A stretch of 32,356 bases of DNA from Treponema sp. (GCA_031278815.1 JAITJS010000042.1:1-32356); one strand, 5' to 3'. Numbered from the stretch's first letter, positions 18,149-26,479 are shown. The notes: generated by a model not told the origin, from the letters alone. Made by a program: numbers and translations.

Positions 18149-19204
18149 ATGAAAATTCTAATTACCGGTATAGCGGGCTTTATCGGGTATCATCTGGCAA
18201 AACAGCTTGCCCTGCAGGGAAACGATCTTATCGGCCTTGATATAATCAACGATTACTATGATGTAAACCTGAAATACGGCCGGCTTGCAGATTTAGGGAT
18301 CCCTCAACCCCAAGAAGGGCAGAAAATACCCTCACCGGTGTATCCCAATCTTTGTTTTGTACAAATGGATCTTACCGATGGGGAAGGCATAAAAAACCTG
18401 TTCCAAAAGGAACACATCGACCATAGCCCCATTGACTATGTGGTCCATCTTGCCGCCCAAGCAGGGGTCCGGTATTCAATCACCCATCCTGATGCCTATA
18501 TATCCAGTAACATCCAAGGGTTCCTGCATATCCTCGAAGCGGTCCGGGCCTATCCGGTCCGGCATCTGGTCTATGCCTCTTCCAGTTCCGTGTATGGGAT
18601 TAACCGGGTAACCCCTTTCTCGGAAGCGGGCAGAGCAGATCATCCTGCCAGCCTGTACGCGGTGAGTAAGCGGACCAACGAACTTATGGCCCACAGCTAT
18701 TCCCATCTCTACGGCATTCCCACCACAGGACTGCGGTTTTTTACCGTGTACGGCCCTTGGGGGCGGCCCGATATGGCGCCGTTCCTGTTCACCCAGGCGA
18801 TCCTTCAAGGCCGTCCCATTGATGTATACAATTATGGTAAGATGAGCCGGGATTTCACCTATATTGGGGATATTGTGGAAGGGATTATCCGGGTGCTGGG
18901 CCATATTCCCACGGGTCAAGCGGATTGGGATGGCATACAAGGGGGGGTGAGTCCTGCTCCTGCGCAGGTCTATAACATCGGTCATGGCTCACCGGTGGGG
19001 CTGCTTGATTTTATAGAGGCCCTGGAAACGGAGCTGGGCATAGTGGCAGCAAAAAACATGCTCCCCATGCAGAGCGGGGATGTGCCGATTACCTGGGCGG
19101 ATTGCCGGGCCCTGGAACGGGACACCGGCTATAGACCGCAGACCGATATAAGTACCGGGGTTAGGGCCCTGGTCGCCTGGTACCGGGAATTTTACGGGGT
19201 CTAG
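18149..19204 (+). CDS. NAD-dependent nucleotide-sugar epimerase, UDP-glucuronate 4-epimerase-like
   Basis: A 351-residue extended short-chain dehydrogenase. It has Gly-rich TGIAGFIGYHLAKQL for NAD, active-site SSSSVYG with the YAVSKRTNE (YxxxK) pair, and the NDYYDVNLKYGRL stretch typical of UDP-glucuronate 4-epimerases (Cap1J/GAE type). It likely interconverts UDP-GlcA and UDP-GalA for polysaccharide or glycolipid synthesis. That is a family-based guess, and the exact sugar is not certain. The ATG at 18149 follows a TGAGGAG site. It is the second gene after proC, which is functionally unrelated. Confidence 0.88.
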   Translation: MKILITGIAGFIGYHLAKQLALQGNDLIGLDIINDYYDVNLKYGRLADLGIPQPQEGQKIPSPVYPNLCFVQMDLTDGEGIKNLFQKEHIDHSPIDYVVHLAAQAGVRYSITHPDAYISSNIQGFLHILEAVRAYPVRHLVYASSSSVYGINRVTPFSEAGRADHPASLYAVSKRTNELMAHSYSHLYGIPTTGLRFFTVYGPWGRPDMAPFLFTQAILQGRPIDVYNYGKMSRDFTYIGDIVEGIIRVLGHIPTGQADWDGIQGGVSPAPAQVYNIGHGSPVGLLDFIEALETELGIVAAKNMLPMQSGDVPITWADCRALERDTGYRPQTDISTGVRALVAWYREFYGV

Positions 19205-19227
19205 GGCGCTTTTCCGTATTCCCGCGC

Positions 19228-19602
19228 TTACCCCGCATAGATTTGGATAATATTCCGCAGCAGTTCATCCATACTTTCATTGATGGTTTTTCTCAAATCC
19301 GCCTGTTTTTCCTTAATCAACGCTGTTATCTGCTCTAACAGTTGTTTTTCTCTATCTGGATCATCCAAAAGTTGCTCCTTTTCCAAGGGTATGAGGAGTT
19401 GATATGCCTCCATGTTCAACGCCTTGGCAATGTTTCGTAAAGTTTTATCGCTCACCCAGGTCCTGCATCGCTCAATATCAATTATTGAAGAAAGAGAGAT
19501 ATCCGCATATTCTGCCAGTTTTGCCTGGGTTATATGCAAAGTTCCCCGTGCATTTTTGATATTTTGGGAAAGGATGGCCCGTAAGTCCAGAGGTTCAATC
19601 AC
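19228..19602 (-). CDS. XRE-family DNA-binding regulator
   Basis: A ~124-residue protein with an N-terminal helix-turn-helix (IKNARGTLHITQAKLAEYADISLSSIIDIERC) and a coiled-coil-rich, charged C-terminal part of about 60 residues. It should be a cytoplasmic repressor-type regulator. Its gene is divergent from a lipoprotein gene, and four boxes lie between them, so autoregulation and control of the lipoprotein are likely. Start choice is uncertain: GTG at 19602 is used because the HTH homology begins shortly after it. A TTG at 19629 is also open and neither has a Shine-Dalgarno. Confidence 0.8.
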   Translation of the reverse strand: MIEPLDLRAILSQNIKNARGTLHITQAKLAEYADISLSSIIDIERCRTWVSDKTLRNIAKALNMEAYQLLIPLEKEQLLDDPDREKQLLEQITALIKEKQADLRKTINESMDELLRNIIQIYAG

Positions 19603-19612
19603 GCTTAAAAAT

Positions 19613-19700
19613 ATATGGTAATATCGCAAGTCATTAAATTATGGTATTGACATTATATTTATAATTATGGTATTGTCATAATATGATAAACCTTATGGTT
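19613..19700. promoter_or_regulatory. Divergent control region with four TTATGGTA-type boxes
   Basis: ATATGGTA at 19613, TTATGGTA at 19639, TTATGGTA at 19665 and TTATGGTT at 19693 are spaced 26, 26 and 28 bp. The middle two are part of 13-bp repeats (AATTATGGTATTG). A minus-strand promoter (ATGACA at 19674-19679, 16 bp, TATAAT at 19652-19657) overlaps the middle boxes. A plus -10 (TATGAT, 19682-19687) is also plausible. The boxes fit operators for the XRE protein or another regulator. Confidence 0.55.
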
Positions 19701-19738
19701 AATCCAATCCATTATTCCACTAAATTTGGAGGCGGAAT

Positions 19739-20701
19739 ATGAGAAAGAAAATGTTTTTGACGGGAATCATCAGCCTGGCGCTGGCATTCGTCATGTTTGT
19801 AAGTGCGTGCAAGACTGATGATGACGGTGGCGGAGGGGGCGGCGGCAGTGCCAATGTACCTGCTGTTACCCTGGTAACTGACAACGCCAAACTGCTTGTA
19901 AGCTGGACTGCCGTAAGCGATGCGGTTGCATATCAAGTGGTATGGGGTGCAGGGCTTGAGAATCCGCCCGATCCTCTGACTGGTGCTAACAGTGTTGATA
20001 ATATTTCAGGGACGTCTCACACAATCCGTGCGCTTGGAAACGGTACTTCGTACAGCATATGGGTACGGGGTAAGAAAGCGGATAGCACGTATACTGGCTA
20101 TAGCGAAAAAAAAACCGCCACCCCCATAGCTTCGGATGCGCCACCAGCCAAACCGATCGTAACCGTAACCCCCACTGACGATGGGGAGCTTGAGATAAGC
20201 TGGACAGATGCCCAGTGGTCAACGAGTTATGATGTGCGAGTAGGCGTACAAAATGATCTTACTGCGGCTACTTTAGTAGCTCAAGGTATTAATCCTAATC
20301 CTCCTGAAGCTACGACGGGTACTGGTAATATACAAGGGGTGCCTGGAGGGGGACCATTATATTATGTATGGGTAACTGCAAAGAACGTTACTTCAGGAGG
20401 CACGACCCAGACCAACCATAGCGATTCAAAGCAAGTAACCATTATTGAGGCTCCTGCAAATGAGGCGGCATTGCTTAATACGACCTGGAGGTCCTTAGCA
20501 GGTGTGACATTTACCTTTAATGCTAATAATGCACTGGTATATACACCGACCGGTGCCGGTGCTGCGGCGCAAGATGGTACTTATACGTATGCCAACCCTC
20601 CCACTCTTGTTTTGACCCTAGGTGGTGGTGCGGCGGCGGTAAATGCTACTGTAAAAGGAAAGACTTTTACCTATAATAATGCTAGATATATCAAGCAATA
20701 A
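19739..20701 (+). CDS. Lipoprotein with two fibronectin-III-like domains and a C-terminal beta domain
   Basis: A 320-residue protein with a signal peptide ending in the lipobox FVSAC, then Asp-rich and poly-Gly linker residues. Two FN3-type repeats follow (first ~40-130, second ~135-235) with the usual W and Y/W positions (LLVSWTAVSDAVAYQVVWG, LEISWTDAQWSTSYDVRVG). The last ~75 residues (LLNTTWRSLAGVTFTFNANN and after) look like a small lipocalin-type beta domain. It is likely surface- or periplasm-exposed. It is preceded by GGAGGCGG and controlled by the XRE divergent region. No partner is obvious. A second FN3 lipoprotein lies at 30671-31360. Confidence 0.85.
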   Translation: MRKKMFLTGIISLALAFVMFVSACKTDDDGGGGGGGSANVPAVTLVTDNAKLLVSWTAVSDAVAYQVVWGAGLENPPDPLTGANSVDNISGTSHTIRALGNGTSYSIWVRGKKADSTYTGYSEKKTATPIASDAPPAKPIVTVTPTDDGELEISWTDAQWSTSYDVRVGVQNDLTAATLVAQGINPNPPEATTGTGNIQGVPGGGPLYYVWVTAKNVTSGGTTQTNHSDSKQVTIIEAPANEAALLNTTWRSLAGVTFTFNANNALVYTPTGAGAAAQDGTYTYANPPTLVLTLGGGAAAVNATVKGKTFTYNNARYIKQ

Positions 20702-20711
20702 GTCAACCCTC

Positions 20712-20756
20712 AAAGGTTCCGTTCCTTAGCCAGCTAAGCAGCGGAACCTTTTCCCC
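20712..20756 (+). terminator. Rho-independent terminator of the lipoprotein gene
   Basis: AAAGGTTCCG pairs with CGGAACCTTT (20742-20751); the 20-nt loop holds a small TTAGC/GCTAA hairpin. TT-CCCC follows, a moderate T-tract. Confidence 0.7.
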
Positions 20757-20938
20757 TTGATCCTGCCCGTCGGCGGATTATCCTTACGTGACGACTATAT
20801 TCTTCACAACCTTTTAGCCGTTCAAGTTTACCAATGCCTTTGAAAAAACCGTTCCGGTGAATGTCCTGGATAAGATTTTTGAATGAACCACTCTAAGTAA
20901 AAAAATGGCTTTTTGGGAAAGCCTCATAATTTAGAGGG

Positions 20939-21065
20939 AGGTGATCCACAACGTATGATGAAAGGATCCGCACCCCGCATGAGCGAAGTCAATTCATTGT
21001 AGTACAACGAATTATAACCTCAAGTTTCCAGCCGGTTTGTCATTATCATACTTTGTGGATCACCT
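20939..21065. repeat. 127-bp inverted-repeat element (MITE- or RNA-like)
   Basis: The two ends carry AGGTGATCCACAA and, inverted, TTGTGGATCACCT (13 bp perfect). The match continues inward as ACGTATGAT vs AGTATGAT, about 21 of 22 bp in all. The centre (~80 bp) has no gene. No clear target duplication was found at the edges. It could be a small non-autonomous transposon or a transcribed hairpin RNA, and it lies in the 470-bp gap between the lipoprotein and the cupin regulator. Confidence 0.6.
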
Positions 21066-21100
21066 TCACAAATCCTATGCGTTTATCCTGTTATTCTCAG

Positions 21101-21155
21101 TTGCGGTATTGACTAATCTCTATACTTTAACTATACTATATCTATTGCAGTATTG
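21101..21155 (+). promoter_or_regulatory. Promoter and flanking direct repeats upstream of the cupin regulator
   Basis: TTGACT (21109-21114), 17 bp, TATACT (21132-21137); start near 21144. It is bracketed by TTGCGGTATTG (21101-21111) and TTGCAGTATTG (21145-21155), 44 bp apart, roughly four helical turns. They fit an autoregulatory operator pair. Confidence 0.6.
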
Positions 21156-21171
21156 TTAAAGATTGGAACCT

Positions 21172-21762
21172 ATGGCATATTCAATAGAAAAATTTGGTGA
21201 GAAAATACGCTCCTTTCGGGAGCGGCGATCCCTTACCTTACGGGAAGTGGCAGATCGTGCCGGGGTAAGTGAGAGCTTAGTTTCCCAAATTGAGCGGAAC
21301 CGGGTTTCCCCTGCCTTGGATACCCTCTTGGCCCTGGCAGACGCGTTGGATATGGATCTGGCCTATCTGTTTACGGATTATCGCCGGGTCCGTCCGGTAC
21401 AGATCACCAGAAGCCATGAACGTCTTTCCTTTACCAAACCGGGAGTCCGGTACGAGCGCCTGGCACAACTGGAAGGACCGGATCACCTGGGGGGTATTGA
21501 GGCGTATTGTATCACCCTTGAACCGGGAGCCCAAACCGGAAGCACTGAATACGGTCATCAGGGATGGGAACTGGGTATGGTGGAAGCAGGGAAGGGGGCA
21601 CTGAGCTTGGGAAACAGCACCTATGAACTTGCCCCAGGCGATTCCATCAGCTTTCGGTCCGACGCTCCCCATGTACTGGCCAACGTCGGCACTGAACCGC
21701 TACGGGTCCTCTGGATCATCTCCCCACCCAAGGGCGTATGGAGAAAAGCTTCGGGGAATTAA
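21172..21762 (+). CDS. XRE-cupin transcriptional regulator
   Basis: A 196-residue protein. Residues ~8-70 are an HTH_3/XRE domain (LREVADRAGVSESLVSQIERN), and the last ~65 residues are a small cupin (YGHQGWELGMVEAGKGA, then LAPGDSISFRSDAPH). These two-domain regulators usually control adjacent catabolic or amino-acid genes and sense a small ligand in the cupin (family knowledge). It lies 39 bp before the isopropylmalate-isomerase-like gene, so it probably regulates that pair and itself. The ATG at 21172 is preferred over an upstream TTG at 21163; the ribosome-binding site (GGAAC) is weak. Confidence 0.85.
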   Translation: MAYSIEKFGEKIRSFRERRSLTLREVADRAGVSESLVSQIERNRVSPALDTLLALADALDMDLAYLFTDYRRVRPVQITRSHERLSFTKPGVRYERLAQLEGPDHLGGIEAYCITLEPGAQTGSTEYGHQGWELGMVEAGKGALSLGNSTYELAPGDSISFRSDAPHVLANVGTEPLRVLWIISPPKGVWRKASGN

Positions 21763-21801
21763 CGGTGCAGCAGAAAAACGATATAAACAGTGGAGGTATA
21801 T

Positions 21802-23097
21802 ATGGGTAAAACCCTGGCGGAAAAGATATTTGATGCCCATGTGGTGGATCGGCCCTTTGGCGCGACCTGGGTGCTGAGATTGGATCGGGTATTTTGCCAC
21901 GAGATAACCACCCCTATTGCCATTACCGATCTGGTGAGCAAAAACCTGGACCAGGTCTTTGATCCGTCGAAGATCAAGGTGGTGATAGACCATGTGAGTC
22001 CTGCCAAGGATTCAAAGACCGCGGAACAGGGGAAGATCCTGCGGGATTGGGCCAGGCGGCAAGGGATTGAGGACTTTTTTGACATTGGTCGAAATGGGGT
22101 CTGCCATGCCCTCTTCCCGGAAAAAGGCTTTGTCAGGCCTGGGTACACGGTCATTATGGGCGACAGCCACACCTGTACCCATGGCGCGTTCGGCGCATTT
22201 GCCGCGGGAGTAGGGACCACGGACCTGGAAGTGGGGATCCTCAAAGGGGTCTGTGCCTTCAAGAAGCCTGAAACCTTGCAGATCCGGCTTACCGGTACCC
22301 TTAAACCCGGGGTCTTTGCGAAGGATCTGATCCTCGCGGTGATTGCCAAGATTGGGGTTGCCGGGGCTACCGATCGAGTGATGGAATTCCGGGGACCGGT
22401 GCTGGATGCCTTGAGCATGGAGGGAAGGATGACGCTGTGTAACATGGCGGTTGAAGCAGGGGCCACTTCAGGGGTTTGTATGCCGGATAAAACCACCCTG
22501 GAGTACCTGTGGTCTTTCATTGGCCCCGAAGGGGATAAGACCTACGAAACGAAAGAGGCGGCCTTGGCGGAGTTTCGCTCATGGTGGAGCGACGATGATG
22601 CGGTTTACACCGGAACGCTCAGCTTGGATTGTACGGATATAGAACCCCTGGCTACAGTAGGGTATAAGCCGGATCAGGTTAAACCTGTCCGGGAACTGCG
22701 GGGTACTGGGGTGGATCAGGTGTATATCGGGTCCTGTACCAATGGACGCATCGAAGATCTCCGGGAAGCTGCCCGGGTAATTCAGGGTAGGACGGTTAAT
22801 CCGCGGGTTCGGGCTATCCTTGCTCCAGCCACGCCCGGGGTATATGCCCAAGCCCTGAAAGAAGGGCTCATCTCCCTGTTCCAAGAGGCGGGTTTCTGCG
22901 TTACCAACCCGACCTGTGGGGCATGCCTGGGCATGTCCAACGGTGTTTTGGCTCCGGGAGAGGTATGCGCCGCTACCACAAACCGTAATTTTTACGGCCG
23001 CATGGGTAAGGGCGGTATGGTTCACTTGATGAGTCCTGCTACTGCGGCAGCTACCGCGATCTTGGGGCGCATCGCAAGCCCGCAAGACCTCCCCTGA
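21802..23097 (+). CDS. 3-isopropylmalate dehydratase-like large subunit (aconitase superfamily)
   Basis: A 431-residue 4Fe-4S dehydratase subunit. Cluster ligands are in GSCTNGRIEDLR and TNPTCGACLG. DSHTCTHGAFGAFAAGVGTTD is the diagnostic aconitase-family stretch. It should isomerise or dehydrate a 2-hydroxy acid together with the small subunit. LeuC (leucine synthesis) is the closest well-known relative, but no leuA or leuB is nearby. The ATG at 21802 has a GGAGG site 5 bp upstream; a GTG at 21790 lies before that. It follows the cupin regulator, so other substrates such as dimethylmalate-type acids are possible. Confidence 0.88.
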   Translation: MGKTLAEKIFDAHVVDRPFGATWVLRLDRVFCHEITTPIAITDLVSKNLDQVFDPSKIKVVIDHVSPAKDSKTAEQGKILRDWARRQGIEDFFDIGRNGVCHALFPEKGFVRPGYTVIMGDSHTCTHGAFGAFAAGVGTTDLEVGILKGVCAFKKPETLQIRLTGTLKPGVFAKDLILAVIAKIGVAGATDRVMEFRGPVLDALSMEGRMTLCNMAVEAGATSGVCMPDKTTLEYLWSFIGPEGDKTYETKEAALAEFRSWWSDDDAVYTGTLSLDCTDIEPLATVGYKPDQVKPVRELRGTGVDQVYIGSCTNGRIEDLREAARVIQGRTVNPRVRAILAPATPGVYAQALKEGLISLFQEAGFCVTNPTCGACLGMSNGVLAPGEVCAATTNRNFYGRMGKGGMVHLMSPATAAATAILGRIASPQDLP

Positions 23098-23137
23098 TGA
23101 GCACCATACAGGACTAGGAGAAGTATAGGAGTATATT

Positions 23138-23662
23138 ATGAAACCATTTGGTGGTGTAGTGTTGTTTTTAGACCGGAGCGATATCAACACCGATGAGATT
23201 ATTCCAGCAAAGTATTTGACTGAGCATTCCAAGGAAGCCCTCAAACCCTATCTGCTGGAAGATCTAAAGCTCCCCGGCTTTGATCCCCTACAGGATACTG
23301 CGGGAATCGGGGCGATTGTAAGCCGGGCGAATTTCGGCTGCGGCAGTTCTCGGGAACATGCTCCTTGGGCCCTGGAAGTAAAGGGTATCCATATCGTCAT
23401 TGCGGAAAGTTTTGCCCGAATATTCCGGCAGAACATGTACAACTGCGGCATGATCGCCGCAACGCTTCCTGCCACAAGCCTTGACGTCCTGTTTCGGGAA
23501 TTCGCGGGAACTAAGACCATCCTTTCCGTTAATATCGCTGCCAGTACCTTACACTTCAAAGCCGGGAATAAAGAACAGACCCTTCCTTTCATGCTCAAGG
23601 ACTTTGAGCGCTCTTTGGTGGAAGCCGGTGGCTGGGTAGCATACGCCGTGGCTCGGTATTAA
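23138..23662 (+). CDS. 3-isopropylmalate dehydratase-like small subunit
   Basis: A 174-residue swivelling domain with the active-site NFGCGSSREHAPWAL motif and AESFARIFRQNMYNCG, completing the active site of the large subunit. The substrate-specificity loop reads AKYLTEHSKEAL. It differs from the YLRT of authentic leucine-pathway LeuD (family memory), so the acid may not be isopropylmalate. The ATG has TAGGAG upstream. The gap to the large subunit is 40 bp, so the two are almost surely co-transcribed. Confidence 0.86.
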   Translation: MKPFGGVVLFLDRSDINTDEIIPAKYLTEHSKEALKPYLLEDLKLPGFDPLQDTAGIGAIVSRANFGCGSSREHAPWALEVKGIHIVIAESFARIFRQNMYNCGMIAATLPATSLDVLFREFAGTKTILSVNIAASTLHFKAGNKEQTLPFMLKDFERSLVEAGGWVAYAVARY

Positions 23663-23678
23663 CCGAAATTTGCTGCCT

Positions 23679-23725
23679 TGGACCTGAAGCTGCAAGGGGC
23701 TTGAGGCCTCGTGGCTTCAGGTCCA
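23679..23725. repeat. 12-bp inverted repeat hairpin between leuD-like and small Cys-rich gene
   Basis: TGGACCTGAAGC pairs perfectly with GCTTCAGGTCCA across 23 bp. It starts 17 bp after the leuD-like stop. There is no T-run, so it is not a standard terminator; it might be an mRNA-protecting or attenuator stem. Confidence 0.6.
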
Positions 23726-23741
23726 GTGATACGTATAGCCT

Positions 23742-23927
23742 ATGGATCAGGATAAGCAGGCACGGATGCCGAATTGCCTTAAATGCTATCATTACAAGCT
23801 GACCTGGGAGCAGGCACACCCCCATTCCTGCGGTGTTTTTGGTATCAAGAGCCGAAACATACCAGCTATGGAAGTATTTGTAGCAACCGGACATCATTGC
23901 CCTGTGTTTCAAGTAAAGAGCCGGTAA
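23742..23927 (+). CDS. Small Cys-rich conserved protein (zinc-ribbon-like)
   Basis: A 61-residue protein with the motif CLKCYHYKLTWEQAHPHSC and FGIKSRNIP, GHHCPVF. It has four Cys and matches a small conserved family with CxxC...TW(D/E)...P..C..FG(F/I)KS that is often misannotated as uracil-DNA glycosylase. Four Cys positions suggest zinc binding. The function is unknown. No good Shine-Dalgarno is visible; the hairpin at 23679 lies upstream. Confidence 0.65.
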   Translation: MDQDKQARMPNCLKCYHYKLTWEQAHPHSCGVFGIKSRNIPAMEVFVATGHHCPVFQVKSR

Positions 23928-23953
23928 AAGACCCGGCGTAGCCTCTTTGAGGT

Positions 23954-24538
23954 TTACAGTTTGGTCCTGCCCCTAAAGCTCCTTGAGAGGGTAAGCCGAT
24001 CCGCATATTCCAAGTCTCCCCCTACCGGGAGCCCAGAGGCAAGGCGGGTAACTGCAACCTGATACCCTTTAAGGAGTTGCTGGACATACAGGGCCGTGGT
24101 ATCCCCTTCAACCGTGGGATTCAGCGCGAGGATGACTTCCCGGATCCCTTCCTGACGAACCCGGTTTAAAAGCGACCCGATGCGGAGGTCCCCAGGGTTT
24201 ATTCCCTCTAAAGGCGCAATAAGCCCCCCCAGTACATGGAAGCGCCCCCGAAATTCTCGGGATTCTTCTATAATCTGCACATCCTGGGCTCGTTCCACTA
24301 CACATATCATGGCATCCCGGCTTGTATCAGCGCAGATAGAGCAGGGGTTCTCTTCGGTAAAACTACCGCAGATCTCACAACGGATAATCGCCCTATGCAG
24401 ATCCCCAATCTGTTCCGCCATAAGTTGAGCATAATGAGGATCCCCATCCAGCAGGTAATAGACCATACGGCGGGCGCTCTTTTTCCCAATTCCCGGCAAT
24501 TTGGAGAACAGGATCACCAGCCGGTCAATGGCATTCAT
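23954..24538 (-). CDS. recR: Recombination protein RecR
   Basis: A 194-residue protein with N-terminal HhH motif (KLPGIGKKSARRM), Cys4 zinc finger (CEICGSFTEENPCSIC) and a TOPRIM core (ICVVERAQDVQIIEE). With RecO it loads RecA at gaps in the RecF pathway. It overlaps the upstream ebfC by 4 bp, the usual dnaX-ebfC-recR arrangement. Confidence 0.96.
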   Translation of the reverse strand: MNAIDRLVILFSKLPGIGKKSARRMVYYLLDGDPHYAQLMAEQIGDLHRAIIRCEICGSFTEENPCSICADTSRDAMICVVERAQDVQIIEESREFRGRFHVLGGLIAPLEGINPGDLRIGSLLNRVRQEGIREVILALNPTVEGDTTALYVQQLLKGYQVAVTRLASGLPVGGDLEYADRLTLSRSFRGRTKL

Positions 24539-24885
24539 GAAGTCCCCGAAAATCCTGAGCCGGGGAAACCGGGGCTTATACCGGGTATTTGCATACCCCC
24601 GGCAAGGGTACCCATTTCTCGATTAATGGCTTCTCTCACCTTTTCCATGGCATTGCTAAAGGCCGCGATAATAAGGTCTTCAAGCATTTCTGCCTCATGA
24701 GGGTTGATCACTTCTGGTGCGATTCTGATGGATAGCATTTCAATGCGTCCGTTGAGGTCTATCTCGACCATACCTCCCCCAGCAGAACCGGTTACACTAA
24801 TAGCGCCAAGTTTTTCTTGAAACACACTCATCTGTTCCTGAATCTTCTGGGCATTCTTGAGGATATCAAAAGGGTTAATATTCAT
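24535..24885 (-). CDS. Nucleoid-associated protein YbaB/EbfC
   Basis: A 116-residue dimeric DNA-binding protein. It has the family form FDILKNAQKIQEQMSVFQEKL, then VTGSAGGGMVEIDLNGRI, and a C-terminal proline/glycine tail. It is in the conserved dnaX-ebfC-recR cluster (23 bp after dnaX, 4 bp overlap with recR). Spirochaete homologues bind specific DNA and affect expression (literature memory). Confidence 0.95.
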   Translation of the reverse strand: MNINPFDILKNAQKIQEQMSVFQEKLGAISVTGSAGGGMVEIDLNGRIEMLSIRIAPEVINPHEAEMLEDLIIAAFSNAMEKVREAINREMGTLAGGMQIPGISPGFPGSGFSGTS

Positions 24886-24907
24886 TATTTACTCCGATTG
24901 GGATTTC

Positions 24908-26479
24908 TTACTTTTCCTTTACCACAGTACCACGAAACACCTGGAGCACCCGTTCTACTTGTGGGGCTAACTGAGGCGAATCAAGGCTTCCATTATGATG
25001 AACCGTACTGTCTACAGCATCCGTTGCTATACTAGCAGGTATCTTCGGTTCTTGTCTTCCCATCATTGATACTGAGCCGGGATACCCCGCTCCATGAAAG
25101 GCCGGGGATACCGGGTTGATAAAGTCGGAGGAGGAAGCGCCCGATACTTTCGCAGCCATGAAGCGATCGAAATTTTCAGTAAGAGAATAGGCTTGACCGG
25201 AACTAAATCTTCGGTTTGGTTCCTGAGGAAGCTGTTCCTGAGGAGGAGGGGTCGGTATGGGGGCATCATGCAATGCCCTGGGTGGGTCCATTCCCGAGGG
25301 AGAGGAGCGTCCTCCTCCTAGCTCTGAAGAAGCAGGGAAACCCAGCGCTGCCTGAACTTCAGTAATGGCGGCCCGCAGTTCAAGGGGAGAAATCCATTGT
25401 CCAAGCCAGCAGAGTTTTGAAACCACGGTTTCAAGCTCAAACCGGGGTGAAAGAGAGTAGCGGACATCTCGGTACAGGGTGAGGAGCAGGTCCAGGGCAT
25501 GCTCAAGGTGCAGCTTATTGAGACCTTCCAAGACCTTGCGTGAAAAACGGTCTGGACTGTAAGCCAGCAAGGTTTCCCGGGTAATGCCGGCTTTGATGAA
25601 CAGCATACTGCGATAATACCCTGCCAAGTCCATGATGAACTGCTCAATGGCGATCCCTGCATTGAGCATATCGTCAATCAGGAGAAAGGCTCTGGTGCGG
25701 TCATGTTCCACACAGGCCTCTGCCAGCGCATTGAGATTATCCAAACCCAAAAGCCCGAGCTTTTCCCGGATAAGGGCAGACCGGATAGAGCCGTCAGAAA
25801 AAGCCACTACTTGGTCGAAAAGCGTATAGGCATCCCGGAGACTGCCGGTGGACTCTTTCGCAATCCAGAACAGGGCCTCATCCTCAGATTGAATGTGCAT
25901 CTCCTCACAGGTTGCCTTGAGGAGCGAGCCAATCATCTCAATGGGGATGAGCCTGAAGGCGAACTGCTGACAGCGGCTTTTAATGGTGGCGGGGACCTTG
26001 TGCAACTCAGTGGTGGCAAAGATAAAGACAATATAGGGGGGAGGTTCTTCGATGGTTTTAAGGAGCGCATTGAAGGCGCTATTGGAAAGCATGTGGACCT
26101 CGTCGATGATATAGACCTTATAGCGCCCGGAATTGGGGGGAAACAAGACCTCATCCTTGATCTGGCGCACATCATTGACCCCGGTATTAGAAGCCCCGTC
26201 GATCTCAATAATATCCAGGCTTGCCCCCCGGCTGATTTCCTTGCACGTAGGACAGACCCCGCAGGGAGTCGCAGTAGGCCCCTGTTCACAATTAAGGGAA
26301 CGGGCAAGGATTCGGGCCGCGCTGGTTTTACCGCAGCCTCGAGGGCCGGAAAAAAGGTAGGCATGGGCGATATGCCCTTGTGCAAGGGAGTTTTTCAAGG
26401 TGGCTACGACAAAATCCTGCCCAGCTAGTTCATCAAAAATTTTAGGACGCCGCCTGGTAGCGGTTACTTCATAAGCCAT
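24908..26479 (-). CDS. dnaX: DNA polymerase III subunit tau/gamma
   Basis: A 523-residue clamp-loader ATPase. It has Walker A SGPRGCGKTSAARIL, a Cys4 zinc module (CEQGPTATPCGVCPTC), Walker B YIIDEVHMLS and the sensor-1 region FIFATTELHK. Residues beyond ~370 are a low-complexity Pro/Ser-rich tail. No A-rich frameshift slippery site was noticed, so a gamma form by frameshift is not supported. The ATG at 26479 (MAYEVTATRRRPK) fits the family; an upstream reading to 26545 runs into the SRP RNA. The usual partner SRP RNA lies just upstream. Confidence 0.95.
   Translation of the reverse strand: MAYEVTATRRRPKIFDELAGQDFVVATLKNSLAQGHIAHAYLFSGPRGCGKTSAARILARSLNCEQGPTATPCGVCPTCKEISRGASLDIIEIDGASNTGVNDVRQIKDEVLFPPNSGRYKVYIIDEVHMLSNSAFNALLKTIEEPPPYIVFIFATTELHKVPATIKSRCQQFAFRLIPIEMIGSLLKATCEEMHIQSEDEALFWIAKESTGSLRDAYTLFDQVVAFSDGSIRSALIREKLGLLGLDNLNALAEACVEHDRTRAFLLIDDMLNAGIAIEQFIMDLAGYYRSMLFIKAGITRETLLAYSPDRFSRKVLEGLNKLHLEHALDLLLTLYRDVRYSLSPRFELETVVSKLCWLGQWISPLELRAAITEVQAALGFPASSELGGGRSSPSGMDPPRALHDAPIPTPPPQEQLPQEPNRRFSSGQAYSLTENFDRFMAAKVSGASSSDFINPVSPAFHGAGYPGSVSMMGRQEPKIPASIATDAVDSTVHHNGSLDSPQLAPQVERVLQVFRGTVVKEK

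Noticed and set aside
23679-23725. Rho-independent terminator after the leuD-like gene
   Set aside because: The stem is good but there is no T-run after it.
24908-26479. Programmed frameshift in dnaX to make gamma
   Set aside because: I saw no A-rich slippery heptamer with a downstream stem in the expected region.
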